Part shown: one piece after another, positions 16,554-27,172 of the stretch
Position numbering within the stretch: position 1 is the stretch's first letter
Layout of the letters: each line of letters starts with the position of its first letter
The notes under the pieces: generated by a model
Databases searched by the model: none
What the model was told of the DNA's origin: nothing
The model's input: the letters and a program-made list of their open reading frames with translations, nothing else
Made by a program: the position numbers and the translations under genes
DNA from: Roseovarius sp. Pro17
GTDB taxonomy: Bacteria; Pseudomonadota; Alphaproteobacteria; Rhodobacterales; Rhodobacteraceae
Assembly: GCF_035599575.1 (NCBI RefSeq)
Contig: NZ_CP141179.1
Coordinates: 1,612,001 to 1,676,000, forward strand
Direction: 5' to 3'
Length of the DNA stretch: 64,000 nucleotides

Positions 16554-17440
16554 GCCTTGCCCTTGAGCATTGAGAACGCGTTGCCGAACGCCTCCAGCGC
16601 ACTTGCTGGCACGAGGATAGTCGACGAGGACGGGCTGGCGCCCAGCGCATTAAGTGCCTCGACCTGTTTGAGCGCGACCTGATACTGCGCCGCCTCCAGA
16701 CCATTGTCGGCAATGGCGCGCGCGACGACGGAGGTGGCGTATGCCTCGGCGTCGGATGATATGCGCCGCGCCTTGGCGGTCTGCTCGGCTGCGTATAGCT
16801 CGGCGTCGGCGTTCAGTTCGACGGCGCGTTTGCGCCCTTCGGCCTCCGTCACGTGCGCGCGGCGCGCACGCTCGGCATTTAGTTGTTGCAGCATGGCGTC
16901 GCGCGTTGCCTGATCGAGGTTGACGTCCAGGATCTCGGCGCGGGTCACTTCGATGCCCCAGTTATCTACGGCATCCTCGACCGTGTTCTTGATCGTGCCG
17001 ATCAATTGCGAGCGGTTCGACTGCACCTCGTCAAGGTCCATCTTGCCCATCTCGGCGCGCACGATGCCGGCGACGGTGGTGGCGATGGCCCCGTCGATAT
17101 CGCGGATGCGGTACACCGTCTTTTCCGGCTGCACGATGCGGTAGAACACCGAGCTGTCGACCTGCACCAGCACGTTATCCTTGGTGATAGCGTCCTGACT
17201 GGCGGTCGGCAATTGCCGCTCGAGGATGGAGATCTTGTGCGCGATCTTGTCCAGAAACGGCACGATCATGTTGATGCCGGGGCCGAGGACCGAATGCAGA
17301 CGGCCAAACCGTTCGACCACGTGCTGCTCGGATTGCGGCACGATCTTGATGCTTTTGTAGATCACAAGGATGATCAACAGCGCCAGAAGGATGTAAATAA
17401 GATTGGAGGACAAAAGGTCCATGATCACGTCGTTGTTCAT
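16550..17440 (-). CDS. SPFH/Band 7 stomatin-like protein
   Basis: A 296-residue membrane-anchored protein. One hydrophobic segment at about residues 12-30 is followed by VPQSEQHVVERFGRLH, the hallmark of the SPFH domain, and by a coiled helical stretch rich in Ala, Glu and Arg (residues 175-250). Proteins of the QmcA/stomatin class organise membrane microdomains and interact with membrane proteases. The start MNNDVIMDLL at 17440 is chosen; upstream in-frame text to 17473 looks non-coding. It is operonic with the NfeD-like gene and divergent from tgt. Confidence 0.9.
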   Translation of the reverse strand: MNNDVIMDLLSSNLIYILLALLIILVIYKSIKIVPQSEQHVVERFGRLHSVLGPGINMIVPFLDKIAHKISILERQLPTASQDAITKDNVLVQVDSSVFYRIVQPEKTVYRIRDIDGAIATTVAGIVRAEMGKMDLDEVQSNRSQLIGTIKNTVEDAVDNWGIEVTRAEILDVNLDQATRDAMLQQLNAERARRAHVTEAEGRKRAVELNADAELYAAEQTAKARRISSDAEAYATSVVARAIADNGLEAAQYQVALKQVEALNALGASPSSSTILVPASALEAFGNAFSMLKGKA

Positions 17441-17544
17441 AATGCAGTCCTGAAAATAGGCGATGCGCGGCATCGCGTTGGCTTTTGCAACTTAACCTAA
17501 TGGGGTTTAAGGAAACGCAAAAGAGCATAAAGGCAGTAACTCGA

Positions 17545-18675
17545 ATGACAACGCGGTTCGGTTTCAAGGTGGCGGCAACGGATGGGCGCGCACGCATGGG
17601 CGCTATTACGACGCCGCGAGGGCAGATTCGCACGCCCGCCTTTATGCCGGTGGGGACCGCCGCGACAGTCAAGGCCATGATGCCCGAAAGCGTGGCCGCG
17701 ACCGGCGCCGACATCCTGCTGGGCAACACGTATCATCTGATGCTGCGCCCCACGGCCGAGCGGATTGCACGCCTTGGGGGCTTGCACAAATTTATGAACT
17801 GGCAGGGGCCGATCCTGACGGATTCAGGGGGCTTTCAGGTGATGAGCCTTGCCGAATTGCGCAAGCTGACCGAAGAGGGCGTGGCCTTTCGCAGCCATAT
17901 CGACGGGTCCAAACACATGCTGACGCCCGAGCGGTCGATGGAAATTCAGGCGCTGCTGGGCAGTGACATCGTCATGTGTTTTGATGAATGCCCCGCGCTG
18001 CCTGCCACGGACAAGGCTGTGGCGGAGAGCATGGAATTATCGATGCGATGGGCGCGCCGGTCGAAGGAGGCGTTCGGCGAACGGCCCGGCCATGCGCTGT
18101 TCGGCATCCAGCAGGGCGGCGTGACACGTGAGCTTCGCGAGGCTAGTGCCGGACATCTAAGGGAAATCGGGTTTGACGGTTACGCTATTGGCGGCCTTGC
18201 CGTGGGCGAGGGGCAAGAGGCGATGTTCGGCGTTCTGGACTATGCGCCGGATATGCTGCCCGAGGACAAGCCGCGTTATCTGATGGGCGTGGGCAAGCCC
18301 GACGACATCGTCGGCGCTGTGGCGCGCGGCGTCGACATGATGGACTGCGTGCTGCCCTCACGCTCGGGGCGCACAGGGCAGGCCTGGACGCGGCGCGGGC
18401 AGGTCAACATCAAGAATGCCCGCCATGCGGACGACCCGCGCCCCTTGGACGAGGATTGCACATGCCCCGCCTGCCGCAATTATTCGCGGGCCTATCTGCA
18501 TCACGTGTTTCGCGCGCAGGAGATGATTTCGGGGATGCTGCTGACATGGCATAACCTGCATTATTATCAGGATCTTATGTCGCAAATACGCGAAGCAATC
18601 ACCGAGGCCCGGTTCGATACGTGGCAGACGCAATTTCATGATCGCCGCGCACAAGGGGATATCGAGCCGCTTTAA
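17545..18675 (+). CDS. tgt: queuine tRNA-ribosyltransferase
   Basis: A 376-residue TIM-barrel enzyme that swaps guanine-34 for preQ1 in tRNAs with a GUN anticodon. Visible are [11 protein letters not shown], the region [34 protein letters not shown], and the zinc site CTCPAC with YLHH near the C-terminus. The start MTTRFGFKV at 17545 follows AAAGGCAG; an earlier in-frame start at 17485 has no family support. No other queuosine gene is in the window. Confidence 0.94.
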   Translation: MTTRFGFKVAATDGRARMGAITTPRGQIRTPAFMPVGTAATVKAMMPESVAATGADILLGNTYHLMLRPTAERIARLGGLHKFMNWQGPILTDSGGFQVMSLAELRKLTEEGVAFRSHIDGSKHMLTPERSMEIQALLGSDIVMCFDECPALPATDKAVAESMELSMRWARRSKEAFGERPGHALFGIQQGGVTRELREASAGHLREIGFDGYAIGGLAVGEGQEAMFGVLDYAPDMLPEDKPRYLMGVGKPDDIVGAVARGVDMMDCVLPSRSGRTGQAWTRRGQVNIKNARHADDPRPLDEDCTCPACRNYSRAYLHHVFRAQEMISGMLLTWHNLHYYQDLMSQIREAITEARFDTWQTQFHDRRAQGDIEPL

Positions 18676-18952
18676 GCAGGTGTGGGCACGGATAATTCCA
18701 CGACGTAAAGCCGAAGCAGGCGCGAACTGGGTGCTGATCGCAGCAGGCGTAATTTTAAGTGAATTGGCGGGGGATCGCCCTTGCTCTGAACGCCTCGCGC
18801 AGTCATTCTGCGCAGCGCAAGGTTGAAAGCGGTGCTGAACTGCCCCAAATTGACTGACATACGGAGAGGGCATGGTCGCCGCCGAGCGGGGCCTGACCCT
18901 CTTGCCAAGAAAGGGCCGGAAAGAATTTCGGACCGATACATAAGGAAAGAGC
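18676..18952. other. 277-bp tgt-lon spacer with a heat-shock-type promoter
   Basis: Beyond the promoter at 18822-18850, it holds a stem GCGCAG-N5-CTGCGC (about 18797-18813). Short open frames on both strands across this stretch have no family resemblance and are not called. Confidence 0.6.
18822..18850 (+). promoter_or_regulatory. sigma32 (RpoH)-type promoter of lon
   Basis: GTTGAAA (18822-18828), a 14-nt spacer and CCCCAAAT (18843-18850) match the heat-shock pattern CTTGAAA-N13-15-CCCCATNT well. Predicted start is near 18857, giving a leader of about 95 nt. Lon is a classic member of heat-shock regulons. Confidence 0.65.
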
Positions 18953-21364
18953 ATGAAAGAGCCCCTTAATTCCTCATACCCGGTGCTGCCGCTGCGTGAC
19001 ATCGTTGTGTTTCCGCACATGATCGTGCCGCTCTTCGTGGGGCGCGAAAAATCAGTGCGCGCGCTGGAAGAGGTCATGGCCGACGACAAGCAGATCCTGC
19101 TGAGCAGTCAGATTGACCCTAGCGTGGATGATCCCGACTCCGCAGGCATCTATAAGGCTGGCGTGCTGGCCAATGTGCTGCAACTGCTGAAACTGCCCGA
19201 TGGCACAGTCAAGGTGCTGGTCGAGGGTATCGCGCGCGTGCGTGTCACCGAATATATCGACAACGAAGACTTCTTTGAGGCGCGCGCAGAATACCTGACC
19301 GAGATGCCAGGCGACGCGACCACGATCGAGGCGCTTTTGCGCAGTGTTTCGAATGAATTCGAGCGCTACGCCAAGGTAAAGAAAAACGTGCCGGAAGAGG
19401 CGCTGTCGGCCGTATCGGATTCCGAGGATCCCGCGCGGCTTGCCGATCTGGTGGCTGGTCATCTGGGTATCGAAGTCGAGCAAAAGCAAGAATTGCTGGA
19501 GACGTTGTCCGTCAGCGAGCGGCTGGAGAAGGTCTATGGCCTGATGCAGGGCGAGATGAGCGTTCTGCAGGTCGAGAAAAAGATCAAGACCCGCGTCAAG
19601 AGCCAGATGGAGCGCACTCAGCGTGAGTACTACTTGAATGAGCAGATGAAGGCCATTCAGAAAGAACTGGGCGATGGCGAGGACGGCGAGGGCGAAATCG
19701 CCGAGCTGGAGGCGCGCATTGCCGCCACCAAGCTAAGCAACGAGGCGCGCGAAAAGGCCGAGGCCGAGCTGAAGAAGCTGAAAAACATGAGCCCGATGAG
19801 TGCCGAGGCGACGGTGGTGCGTAACTACCTCGACTGGATGCTGTCGATCCCGTGGGGCGTGAAATCGCGTGTGAAAAAGGATCTTGGCCGCGCCGAGAAG
19901 ATTCTCGACGACGATCACTACGGGCTTGAGAAGGTCAAGGAGCGCATTGTCGAGTATCTGGCCGTTCAGCAACGCTCGAAAAAACTGAAGGGGCCGATCA
20001 TGTGCCTCGTCGGTCCTCCGGGCGTGGGCAAGACCAGCCTTGGTAAGTCGGTTGCGCGGGCCACGGGTCGCGAGTTCATTCGCATCAGCCTTGGCGGTGT
20101 GCGCGACGAGTCCGAAATTCGCGGTCACCGACGCACCTATATTGGCTCAATGCCGGGCAAGATCATTCAGGCATTGAAAAAGGCCAAGACGACCAACCCG
20201 CTGATCCTGTTGGATGAGATCGACAAGATGGGCCAGGACTTTCGCGGTGATCCCGCGTCGGCGATGCTTGAAGTGCTCGATCCCGAGCAGAACAGCACAT
20301 TCGTCGATCACTATCTGGAGGTCGAATATGACCTCTCTAATGTGATGTTCCTGACTACGTCGAACACCTACAACATGCCCGGGCCGCTGCTGGACCGGAT
20401 GGAGATCATTCCGCTGTCTGGCTATACCGAGGACGAAAAGCGCGAGATCGCCAAACAGCATCTGTTGGACAAGCAGGTCAAGAACCACGGCCTCAAGAAG
20501 ACCGAATTCGAACTGACCGACGAGGCGCTGACCGACATCATCCGTTACTACACCCGCGAGGCGGGCGTGCGGAACCTTGAGCGTGAGATCGCGAAGGTGG
20601 CGCGCAAGGCAGTGACCATGATCATCAAGAAGAAGGCGACGCAGATCACTGTGACGTCGGAAAATCTCAGTGAGTTCCTAGGCGTGCGCAAGCACAAGTT
20701 CGGATTGGCTGAAGAAGCGGATCAGGTCGGTGTCGTTACCGGACTGGCCTATACATCGGTCGGCGGCGAGCTCTTGAACATCGAGGCGCTGCGCCTGCCG
20801 GGCAAGGGCCGGATGAAGACCACGGGCACGCTGGGCGACGTGATGAAGGAATCGATCGATGCGGCCAACAGCTATGTTCGCTCGATCGCGCCTGCCATCG
20901 GGATCAAACCGCCGAGGCTGGAAAAGTGGGATATCCACGTCCACGTCCCCGAGGGCGCAACGCCCAAGGACGGGCCGAGTGCGGGCCTTGCCATGGTGAC
21001 ATCCATCGTGTCGGTGCTGACAGGCATTCCGGTGCGCAAGGATATCGCCATGACGGGCGAGGTGACGCTGCGTGGCAACGCGCTGCCTATCGGCGGCCTC
21101 AAGGAAAAGCTGCTGGCGGCGCTGCGCGGCGGGATCAAGACGGTTCTCATTCCGCAAGAGAATGAAAAGGATCTGGTTGAGATTCCGGACAACGTGAAAG
21201 AGGGGCTGGACATCATTCCCGTCACTCACGTCCGCGACGTTCTGCGACTGGCCCTGACACGTGCGCCGGAGCCCGTGGAATGGGACGAGGCCGCCGAAGA
21301 GGCTGCCGCAGCCGAGGCAGCACTCAAGGCCGGACCCGAGGGGACGGGCGCAACCGCGCACTGA
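18953..21364 (+). CDS. lon: ATP-dependent protease La (Lon)
   Basis: An 803-residue serine-lysine protease of the cytoplasm. The order is an N-terminal substrate-binding LAN domain (residues 10-200), a coiled linker, the AAA+ module with Walker [10 protein letters not shown] near residue 354 and Walker [11 protein letters not shown], then the protease domain with catalytic S676 in KDGPSAG and the Lys in [10 protein letters not shown] about 43 residues later. It degrades misfolded and regulatory proteins. The Ala-rich C-terminal tail is usual. It has its own heat-shock-type promoter and a strong terminator. Confidence 0.97.
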   Translation: MKEPLNSSYPVLPLRDIVVFPHMIVPLFVGREKSVRALEEVMADDKQILLSSQIDPSVDDPDSAGIYKAGVLANVLQLLKLPDGTVKVLVEGIARVRVTEYIDNEDFFEARAEYLTEMPGDATTIEALLRSVSNEFERYAKVKKNVPEEALSAVSDSEDPARLADLVAGHLGIEVEQKQELLETLSVSERLEKVYGLMQGEMSVLQVEKKIKTRVKSQMERTQREYYLNEQMKAIQKELGDGEDGEGEIAELEARIAATKLSNEAREKAEAELKKLKNMSPMSAEATVVRNYLDWMLSIPWGVKSRVKKDLGRAEKILDDDHYGLEKVKERIVEYLAVQQRSKKLKGPIMCLVGPPGVGKTSLGKSVARATGREFIRISLGGVRDESEIRGHRRTYIGSMPGKIIQALKKAKTTNPLILLDEIDKMGQDFRGDPASAMLEVLDPEQNSTFVDHYLEVEYDLSNVMFLTTSNTYNMPGPLLDRMEIIPLSGYTEDEKREIAKQHLLDKQVKNHGLKKTEFELTDEALTDIIRYYTREAGVRNLEREIAKVARKAVTMIIKKKATQITVTSENLSEFLGVRKHKFGLAEEADQVGVVTGLAYTSVGGELLNIEALRLPGKGRMKTTGTLGDVMKESIDAANSYVRSIAPAIGIKPPRLEKWDIHVHVPEGATPKDGPSAGLAMVTSIVSVLTGIPVRKDIAMTGEVTLRGNALPIGGLKEKLLAALRGGIKTVLIPQENEKDLVEIPDNVKEGLDIIPVTHVRDVLRLALTRAPEPVEWDEAAEEAAAAEAALKAGPEGTGATAH

Positions 21365-21388
21365 TTTTCCAGTCCAGCAAAAGTAAAG

Positions 21389-21420
21389 AGGGGCGTCCCA
21401 ACCGGGGCGCCCCTTTTTTT
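21389..21420 (+). terminator. Rho-independent terminator of lon
   Basis: AGGGGCG (21389-21395) pairs with CGCCCCT (21408-21414) and is followed by a seven-T run ending at 21420, 25 bp after the lon stop. Confidence 0.88.
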
Positions 21421-21453
21421 GTCGTCAGGTCAGGCGCGATGCGCCCTGTTGCG

Positions 21454-21654
21454 TCAATTGGCGCTGATAAGTGCCGTCAGCAGGATGATCGCAGTCAACG
21501 AAATGGCGACCATCTCGGCTTGATTGGCCGAAGAGCTGGCGGCCTCGGCCTCAATCACTGCGGGCTCCATAACAGGTGCGCTGTAGTTGCCTGCAAACGC
21601 GGGCGCGACGGCGAATGTGGCGGCTAATGTAGCGGCGAGTGTGATTTTTTTCAT
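21454..21654 (-). CDS. 66-residue exported single-pass membrane protein, unknown function
   Basis: Residues 1-22 form a clear Sec signal peptide (MKKITLAATLAATFAVAPAFA) with cleavage expected after AFA. The mature part is about 45 residues: a short acidic Ala/Glu stretch, then one hydrophobic helix (VAISLTAIILLTALIS). The ATG at 21654 is chosen because the signal peptide begins there. I recall similar tiny proteins in other Rhodobacterales near metabolic genes but no function. It lies convergent to lon and has a possible promoter upstream. Confidence 0.72.
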   Translation of the reverse strand: MKKITLAATLAATFAVAPAFAGNYSAPVMEPAVIEAEAASSSANQAEMVAISLTAIILLTALISAN

Positions 21655-21739
21655 GGTCTGTCCCCAATATTGTTTTGCGGTGTATTTTTGCGCATGCATC
21701 CCCACGAAAGAAGGGGTTTGGCGCGGTACTCGAGTAAGA

Positions 21740-21767
21740 CGATTACAGCATAGTGACGTTGCGTCAA
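21740..21767 (-). promoter_or_regulatory. possible promoter of the 66-residue protein gene
   Basis: On the minus strand TTGACG (21767-21762), a 16-nt spacer and TAATCG (21745-21740). The -10 is weak. A small stem CCCC-N9-GGGG lies in the predicted leader. Confidence 0.35.
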
Positions 21768-21795
21768 GAATGCAGGGCAACCCGGAGCGCGCACC

Positions 21796-22776
21796 TCACA
21801 ACAGTGTGGCATCTGTGCCGATTTTCTCCAGATCGCACAAGAGTCCCCGATACATCTGTTCCGCCCGTGTGATCCGGGAATCGGGCAGGGCTGTGTTTTC
21901 GACCCGGATCAGCGCTTCGAACGCCAGAAAAAAAGGCAGCACAGCGCGCCGTTCAAGATCGCTGAACGCGAAGGCGCCCGCGAAAGCATCGGTGCAGGCG
22001 CGATCAACGCCAAGGCACGTCGTGCCCGAAAGGCGCAACCGGCGGCGGCCCATATGCACGGCAAATCGCGCGATATCCTTCATCAGGGGCAGGTGTTGCG
22101 AGCCGCCGAGGTCAATGCCGGTCAGGCGCGCGCCATTCGCGATCAGGTTGTTCGGGTGATAGTCGCCATGGCATATCGCCACGCGCCACGGCTCGGACGC
22201 GACAATGGGCGCGAGGCGCTTCATCTGGGCCAGAATGCGCAGCTCGAGCGCGCGAAGCTGGGCGAAGGGCTGTTTTTCCGATGCGCCCGCTGCGCGCGCA
22301 ATCCAGTGATCGGGCCGCGGTGCGCGCCAGCCTTCGCTCATTGCCGTGCTGGCGCGCAGCCATGCGGCAGCGGGGGCCAGATACGCTATGCGCTGGGGCG
22401 GCTCGAGGCTGTAGAGCAGCTCCAACAAAGGGGTGCCGGGCACCATTTCCTGCACGATAACGCCCGCCGCGGGGGCGGCACAGATCGGCTGGGGTACGCG
22501 CAGATCGCCGGTCGCCATATAGGGCCAAAGGCGCTGCATTTCGTCCCATTCGCGCCGCGCGGCGTCTTTTTTTTCGGGCGTCAGGTGCATGCGGAACACA
22601 ACATCGCGCCCCTCCAGCTGCCCATGAAAGATCGCCCGCTTACCCGGTATATGGCGGATCAGATCGCCCGGCTCGGCCCCCGCAAGGCGCGGTTCGTGGG
22701 CCCGCGCAGCGTTCAGCCCAGCCGTGATCCGCATCATCTCACTCAGGTCAGGGATCGGAGGCAGGTTTGCGGTCAT
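21796..22776 (-). CDS. APH-type phosphotransferase family protein
   Basis: A 326-residue kinase-fold protein. The catalytic loop ICHGDYHPNN (Brenner motif) and the metal-binding GIDLGGSQHLP are present, with the N-terminal lobe text DVVFRMH. Such proteins phosphorylate small molecules such as aminoglycosides, choline or fructosamines; the substrate cannot be told here. The start MTANLPPIPDL at 22776 is preferred over 22788. It is divergent from xseB and not in an evident operon. Confidence 0.85.
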   Translation of the reverse strand: MTANLPPIPDLSEMMRITAGLNAARAHEPRLAGAEPGDLIRHIPGKRAIFHGQLEGRDVVFRMHLTPEKKDAARREWDEMQRLWPYMATGDLRVPQPICAAPAAGVIVQEMVPGTPLLELLYSLEPPQRIAYLAPAAAWLRASTAMSEGWRAPRPDHWIARAAGASEKQPFAQLRALELRILAQMKRLAPIVASEPWRVAICHGDYHPNNLIANGARLTGIDLGGSQHLPLMKDIARFAVHMGRRRLRLSGTTCLGVDRACTDAFAGAFAFSDLERRAVLPFFLAFEALIRVENTALPDSRITRAEQMYRGLLCDLEKIGTDATLL

Positions 22777-22901
22777 CGCGGCAGTCAAGCGCAGGCGCGC
22801 GGTGCGGTCAACTGAAATGGAAGAGGCTGCGATTGAACCCTTGTAGCGGCGCGTCTATGCTGCGGCTCAATCCGGCAGAATCCACACCCGCGAGGCCCTA
22901 T

Positions 22902-23144
22902 ATGAGCGATACACCCGTAGCCGAAATGAGTTTCGAGCAGGCCATGGCCGAGCTGGAGCAGGTGGTCGGGCGCCTTGAGCGCGGCGATGTCGCGCTGGAC
23001 GAATCCATCACGCTCTATGAACGCGGTGCCGCGCTGAAGAAGCGCTGTGAGGCCAAGCTGAAAGAGGCCGAGGAAAAGGTGGCCGCCATCACGCTGGACG
23101 GCGAGGGGCAGCCGACCGGCACGACAGAAGTCGAAGGGTTATAA
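22902..23144 (+). CDS. xseB: exodeoxyribonuclease VII small subunit
   Basis: An 80-residue helical subunit with MSFEQAMAELEQVVGRLERGDVALDES and YERGAALKKRCEAKL, the family signature. Several copies wrap XseA to form the single-strand DNA exonuclease. The long open frame upstream is not part of it; MSDTPVAEMSF at 22902 fits the family. It opens the common alphaproteobacterial order xseB-ispA-dxs. Confidence 0.93.
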   Translation: MSDTPVAEMSFEQAMAELEQVVGRLERGDVALDESITLYERGAALKKRCEAKLKEAEEKVAAITLDGEGQPTGTTEVEGL

Positions 23145-23149
23145 GACCC

Positions 23150-24013
23150 GTGGAGGCGCGTCTGGCCGAGGCGCAGCAGGCCATTGATGCGCACTTGGCA
23201 CACGTGCTGGCACCCTTTGGGGACGGAGACGTCGCACAGGCGATGCGCCATGCCAGCAAGGGCGGCAAGCGTCTGCGCGCGTGCCTCGTCCTGGAGTCCG
23301 CGCGTTTGCATGGTGTGTCGCAGGATGCCGCGATCTGGCCTGCGACCGCCATTGAAGCGATGCACGCCTATAGCCTCGTCCACGACGATTTGCCCTGCAT
23401 GGACGACGACAGCGAGCGGCGCGGCCAGCCCACTGTGCATGTCCAATGGGACGAAATGACCGCCGTGCTAACCGGCGACGCGCTTCAGGCGTTGGCGTTT
23501 GAACTGGTGACGCATCCCGAAGTTGGCGACGCTGAAATCCGCGCCGATCTGGCGCTGACCCTAGCGCGCTCAGCAGGCGGGCAGGGCATGGTGCTGGGTC
23601 AGGCGCTCGATATGGCAGCTGAGCGGCCTGGCGCTCAGCTAAGCCTTGAGCAGATCAGCGTGCTGCAGGCTGGCAAAACTGGCGCGCTGTTCGAATGGAG
23701 TGCCGCCGCTGGCGCGCGCATGGCCGGGGCCGATCCCGCACCGCTCACCCGATATGCCGCCGCGATGGGGCAGGCGTTCCAAATCCACGATGACGTGATC
23801 GACGTCACCGGCGATGCCACCGCCGCAGGCAAGGCCGTGGGCAAGGATGCGGCAGCGGGCAAGGCGACCTTCGTGTCGCTGCTGGGCCTCGACGGCGCGC
23901 GCGCGCGCGCAACTGCGCTGGTTGACGATGCGGTGGCAGCACTATCTGTTTATGGCGAGGACGCCGCGACCTTGCAGCGCATCGCGCGCTTCGCTATCTC
24001 GCGTGACAATTGA
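23150..24013 (+). CDS. ispA: polyprenyl synthetase (farnesyl/geranyl diphosphate synthase)
   Basis: A 287-residue prenyltransferase. The two Asp-rich Mg sites are DDLPCMDDD (about residues 81-89) and DDVIDVTGD (about 214-222). It condenses isopentenyl diphosphate to C10/C15 chains. The start is GTG at 23150, 5 bp after the xseB stop, with GAAGGG upstream. Product chain length is inferred from the first-motif context common to IspA. Confidence 0.93.
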   Translation: MEARLAEAQQAIDAHLAHVLAPFGDGDVAQAMRHASKGGKRLRACLVLESARLHGVSQDAAIWPATAIEAMHAYSLVHDDLPCMDDDSERRGQPTVHVQWDEMTAVLTGDALQALAFELVTHPEVGDAEIRADLALTLARSAGGQGMVLGQALDMAAERPGAQLSLEQISVLQAGKTGALFEWSAAAGARMAGADPAPLTRYAAAMGQAFQIHDDVIDVTGDATAAGKAVGKDAAAGKATFVSLLGLDGARARATALVDDAVAALSVYGEDAATLQRIARFAISRDN

Positions 24014-24040
24014 CCTGACGCCCCGAGGAGGGGCAATGCC

Positions 24041-25969
24041 ATGACGACCGACCCTAAGACGCCGCTGCTGGACGAGATCCACAGCCCGTCCGACATGAAA
24101 CGGCTGAGTGATACCGAACTCGGCCAGTTGGCGGCTGAGCTGCGGGCCGAGACGATCCAATCTGTCTCGAAAACCGGCGGGCATCTGGGCGCGGGTCTGG
24201 GCGTGGTCGAACTGACCGTGGCGCTGCATGCCGTGTTCGACGCGCCGCGCGACAAGATCATCTGGGATGTCAGCCATCAGAGCTATCCGCACAAGATTCT
24301 GACAGGTCGACGGGACCGCATGAGCACCTTACGCCAGAAGGACGGCCTCAGCGGTTTCACCAAGCGCAGCGAGTCGCCCTATGACCCCTTCGGTGCTGCC
24401 CATTCCAGCACGTCGATCAGCGCAGCACTTGGTTTTGCCGTCGCGCGCGATCTTGGCGGGGCCTGTGACACCGGCCACGGTGATGCCGTCGCGGTCATCG
24501 GCGATGGCGCGATGAGCGCGGGCATGGCCTTTGAGGCGCTGAACAATGCAGGTGCCTTGGGCAAGCGGATGTTCGTCATCCTCAACGATAACGAGATGTC
24601 CATCGCGCCACCCGTCGGCGCGCTATCCACGTATCTGTCGCGGCTTTATGCCGAACAGCCGTTTCAGGAACTCAAGGCGGCGGCCAAGGGCGCCGTTTCC
24701 CTGCTGCCCGGACCGTTTCAGGAGGGTGCCCGCCGCGCCAAGGACATGCTCAAGGGGCTGGCCGTGGGCGGCACGCTGTTCGAAGAACTGGGGTTCTCAT
24801 ACCTTGGCCCAATCGACGGCCATGATATGGACCAACTATTACCGGTGCTACGCACAGTGCGCCAGCGCGCGACAGGGCCGATGCTGATCCATGTTCTGAC
24901 CAAGAAGGGCAAGGGATACGCCCCTGCCGAGGCCGCAAATGATGGCGGACACGCGACTGCGAAATTCGACGTAGCGACCGGCAAACAGAGCAAACCACCC
25001 AGCAATGCGCCCAGCTATACCTCGGTCTTTGGCCGCGCGCTGGTCGATCTGGCCAGCCGCGACGATCGCATCGTTGCCGTGACAGCGGCAATGCCGGGCG
25101 GCACCGGCCTGAACCTCATGGCCGAGCGCTATCCTTCGCGCACCTTCGACGTCGGCATCGCCGAGCAGCACGCGGTGACCTTTTGCGCCGGACTGGCTGC
25201 GGGCGGAATGCGCCCGTTCTGTGCGCTATACTCGACCTTCCTGCAGCGCGGCTACGACCAGGTCGTGCATGACGTCGCGATTCAGCGCCTGCCGGTGCGC
25301 TTTGCTATTGATCGCGCGGGACTGGTCGGCGCCGACGGCGCGACCCATGCGGGCAGCTACGACATTGCATTTCTGGCGAACCTGCCCGGTTTTGTCGTTA
25401 TGGCCGCCGCCGATGAGGCCGAGCTGGTCCACATGGTAGCGACCGCTGCGGCGCATGATGACGGGCCGATTGCGTTCCGCTATCCGCGCGGCGAGGGCGA
25501 GGGCGTCGAGATGCCCGAACGCGGCCAACCGCTCGAGATCGGCAAGGGTCGCGTGATCGCCGAGGGCAGCCGCGTCGCGATCCTCAGTTTCGGCACCCGT
25601 CTGGGCGAAGTGCGCAAGGCCGCCGAGGCGCTGAGCGCGCGCGGCATCACGCCCAGCATCGCCGACGCCCGTTTTGCCAAGCCACTTGATCGCGATCTGA
25701 TCCTGAAACTGGCCGAAGATCACGAGGCGCTCATCACTGTTGAGGAGGGCGCTGTCGGCGGTTTCGGCAGCCATGTCGCGCAGCTATTGGCCGATGAGGG
25801 CGTGTTCGATCACGGGCTAAAGTTCCGCTCTATGGTGTTGCCGGATATCTTTGTGGATCAAGCCAGCCCTGCGGATATGTATGCCGTCGCGGGCCTCGGA
25901 GCCGCGCAGATCGAGGCAAAGGTTCTGGAGGTTCTGGGCGTGGCGCAGATGGCCGACCGGCGGGCCTGA
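24041..25969 (+). CDS. dxs: 1-deoxy-D-xylulose-5-phosphate synthase
   Basis: A 642-residue thiamine-diphosphate enzyme, first step of the MEP isoprenoid pathway. The cofactor motif [18 protein letters not shown] is near residue 150, with [17 protein letters not shown] early and the transketolase pyrimidine-binding part [17 protein letters not shown] in the middle. GAGGAGGGG lies 8 nt before the ATG. It follows ispA by 27 bp, so isoprenoid precursor supply and chain extension are co-expressed. Confidence 0.96.
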   Translation: MTTDPKTPLLDEIHSPSDMKRLSDTELGQLAAELRAETIQSVSKTGGHLGAGLGVVELTVALHAVFDAPRDKIIWDVSHQSYPHKILTGRRDRMSTLRQKDGLSGFTKRSESPYDPFGAAHSSTSISAALGFAVARDLGGACDTGHGDAVAVIGDGAMSAGMAFEALNNAGALGKRMFVILNDNEMSIAPPVGALSTYLSRLYAEQPFQELKAAAKGAVSLLPGPFQEGARRAKDMLKGLAVGGTLFEELGFSYLGPIDGHDMDQLLPVLRTVRQRATGPMLIHVLTKKGKGYAPAEAANDGGHATAKFDVATGKQSKPPSNAPSYTSVFGRALVDLASRDDRIVAVTAAMPGGTGLNLMAERYPSRTFDVGIAEQHAVTFCAGLAAGGMRPFCALYSTFLQRGYDQVVHDVAIQRLPVRFAIDRAGLVGADGATHAGSYDIAFLANLPGFVVMAAADEAELVHMVATAAAHDDGPIAFRYPRGEGEGVEMPERGQPLEIGKGRVIAEGSRVAILSFGTRLGEVRKAAEALSARGITPSIADARFAKPLDRDLILKLAEDHEALITVEEGAVGGFGSHVAQLLADEGVFDHGLKFRSMVLPDIFVDQASPADMYAVAGLGAAQIEAKVLEVLGVAQMADRRA

Positions 25970-26061
25970 TTGCCGCTTTTCAAGCTTGCAGAGCGATCTT
26001 TGTGACAATTGGTGAAGGTCGATAACCTTTTCTTAGGCCGCCTGTGGCTTATCTATTCTCT

Positions 26062-27156
26062 ATGATGTTGTTTCGTCCCATTCTTGCCGCGCTACTGGCG
26101 CTGGCCGCGCCGCTATCTGCACAGACATTGGACGGGCCGAGCGGCCCTATACCGGTACGCGAAATGGTTAGTGGGCTGGATGGCCCATGGTCCTTTGCTT
26201 TTTTGCCCGATGACAGCGTGCTGATCACGGAAAAAAGCGGGCGCCTTTGGCGATTAATAGATGGGCAGAAGATCGAGATTGGCGGTATCGGCCCCATTGC
26301 GCAGGTCGGGCAAGGCGGCCTGCTGGACGTTCTGGTGCCGCGCGATTTTTTGCAGACCCGGCAGTTATATTTCACGCATGCTTTGATGCAGGGGAATGGC
26401 GCCGGCACGGCGCTGGCAACCGCACAGTTTCCCGTTGGGTCAGATAAGCTCGAAGGATGGCGCGTCATTTACCAAATCGCCAAGGGCAGCAGCGGCGGGC
26501 GGCATTTCGGTTCGCGTCTGGTAGAGGGGCTGGATGGCACGTTATTCATGACGGTTGGCGAACGCGGCGACAGGCCCTCGGCGCAGGACCTGGCGCGCGA
26601 GAATGGCAGCGTTCTGCGCCTCACGCGCGATGGCGATCCCGCGCCGGGCAATCCGTTTCTGGACGATCCAAACGCACGGCCCGCAATCTGGTCCTACGGC
26701 CATCGCAATCCGCAAGGTGCAGCGCTGGACGGGTCGGGGCAGCTCTATGTCAGTGAACACGGCGCACGCGGCGGCGACGAGGTGAACCTGATTACCAAGG
26801 GCGCGAATTACGGATGGCCGGTGATTTCCTATGGTAGGCATTATTCGGGCGCAAAAATCGGTGAAGGCACGTCAAAGCCGGGGATGGAGCAGCCCGAATT
26901 CTACTGGGATCCCAGCATCGCACCATCGGGGCTGATGATCTATTCCGGTGCGCTCTGGCCGGAATGGCAGGGGGATAGTTTCACAGGCTCGCTAAAGTTC
27001 GGCTTTATTTCGCGCCTGTCCGGCGATCCCTTGCACGAGGTTCAGCGCCTGCAATCCCCCGAGACCGAGCGACTGCGCGACATCCGCGAGGCGCCGGATG
27101 GTGCGATATGGTTTCTCAGCGAAGGGCAGGGCGCGCTCTATCGTATGGCGCCATGA
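26062..27156 (+). CDS. exported PQQ-type aldose sugar dehydrogenase
   Basis: About 364 residues. An N-terminal signal peptide (LFRPILAALLALAAPLSAQ) is followed by a beta-propeller of the soluble glucose/sorbosone dehydrogenase class, with GLDGPWSFAFLPDD, GDRPSAQDL, SYGHRNPQGAAL and EHGARGGDEVN. Such periplasmic enzymes oxidise sugars using PQQ. The start is uncertain: GTG at 26044 or ATG at 26062/26065, none with a strong ribosome binding site. No pqq biosynthesis genes are in view. Confidence 0.87.
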   Translation: MMLFRPILAALLALAAPLSAQTLDGPSGPIPVREMVSGLDGPWSFAFLPDDSVLITEKSGRLWRLIDGQKIEIGGIGPIAQVGQGGLLDVLVPRDFLQTRQLYFTHALMQGNGAGTALATAQFPVGSDKLEGWRVIYQIAKGSSGGRHFGSRLVEGLDGTLFMTVGERGDRPSAQDLARENGSVLRLTRDGDPAPGNPFLDDPNARPAIWSYGHRNPQGAALDGSGQLYVSEHGARGGDEVNLITKGANYGWPVISYGRHYSGAKIGEGTSKPGMEQPEFYWDPSIAPSGLMIYSGALWPEWQGDSFTGSLKFGFISRLSGDPLHEVQRLQSPETERLRDIREAPDGAIWFLSEGQGALYRMAP

Positions 27157-27172
27157 GGATCAGACCAAAATC

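Noticed and set aside
18638..18941. Short open frames on both strands between tgt and lon
   Set aside because: No family resemblance and no ribosome binding site; the region holds the lon promoter.
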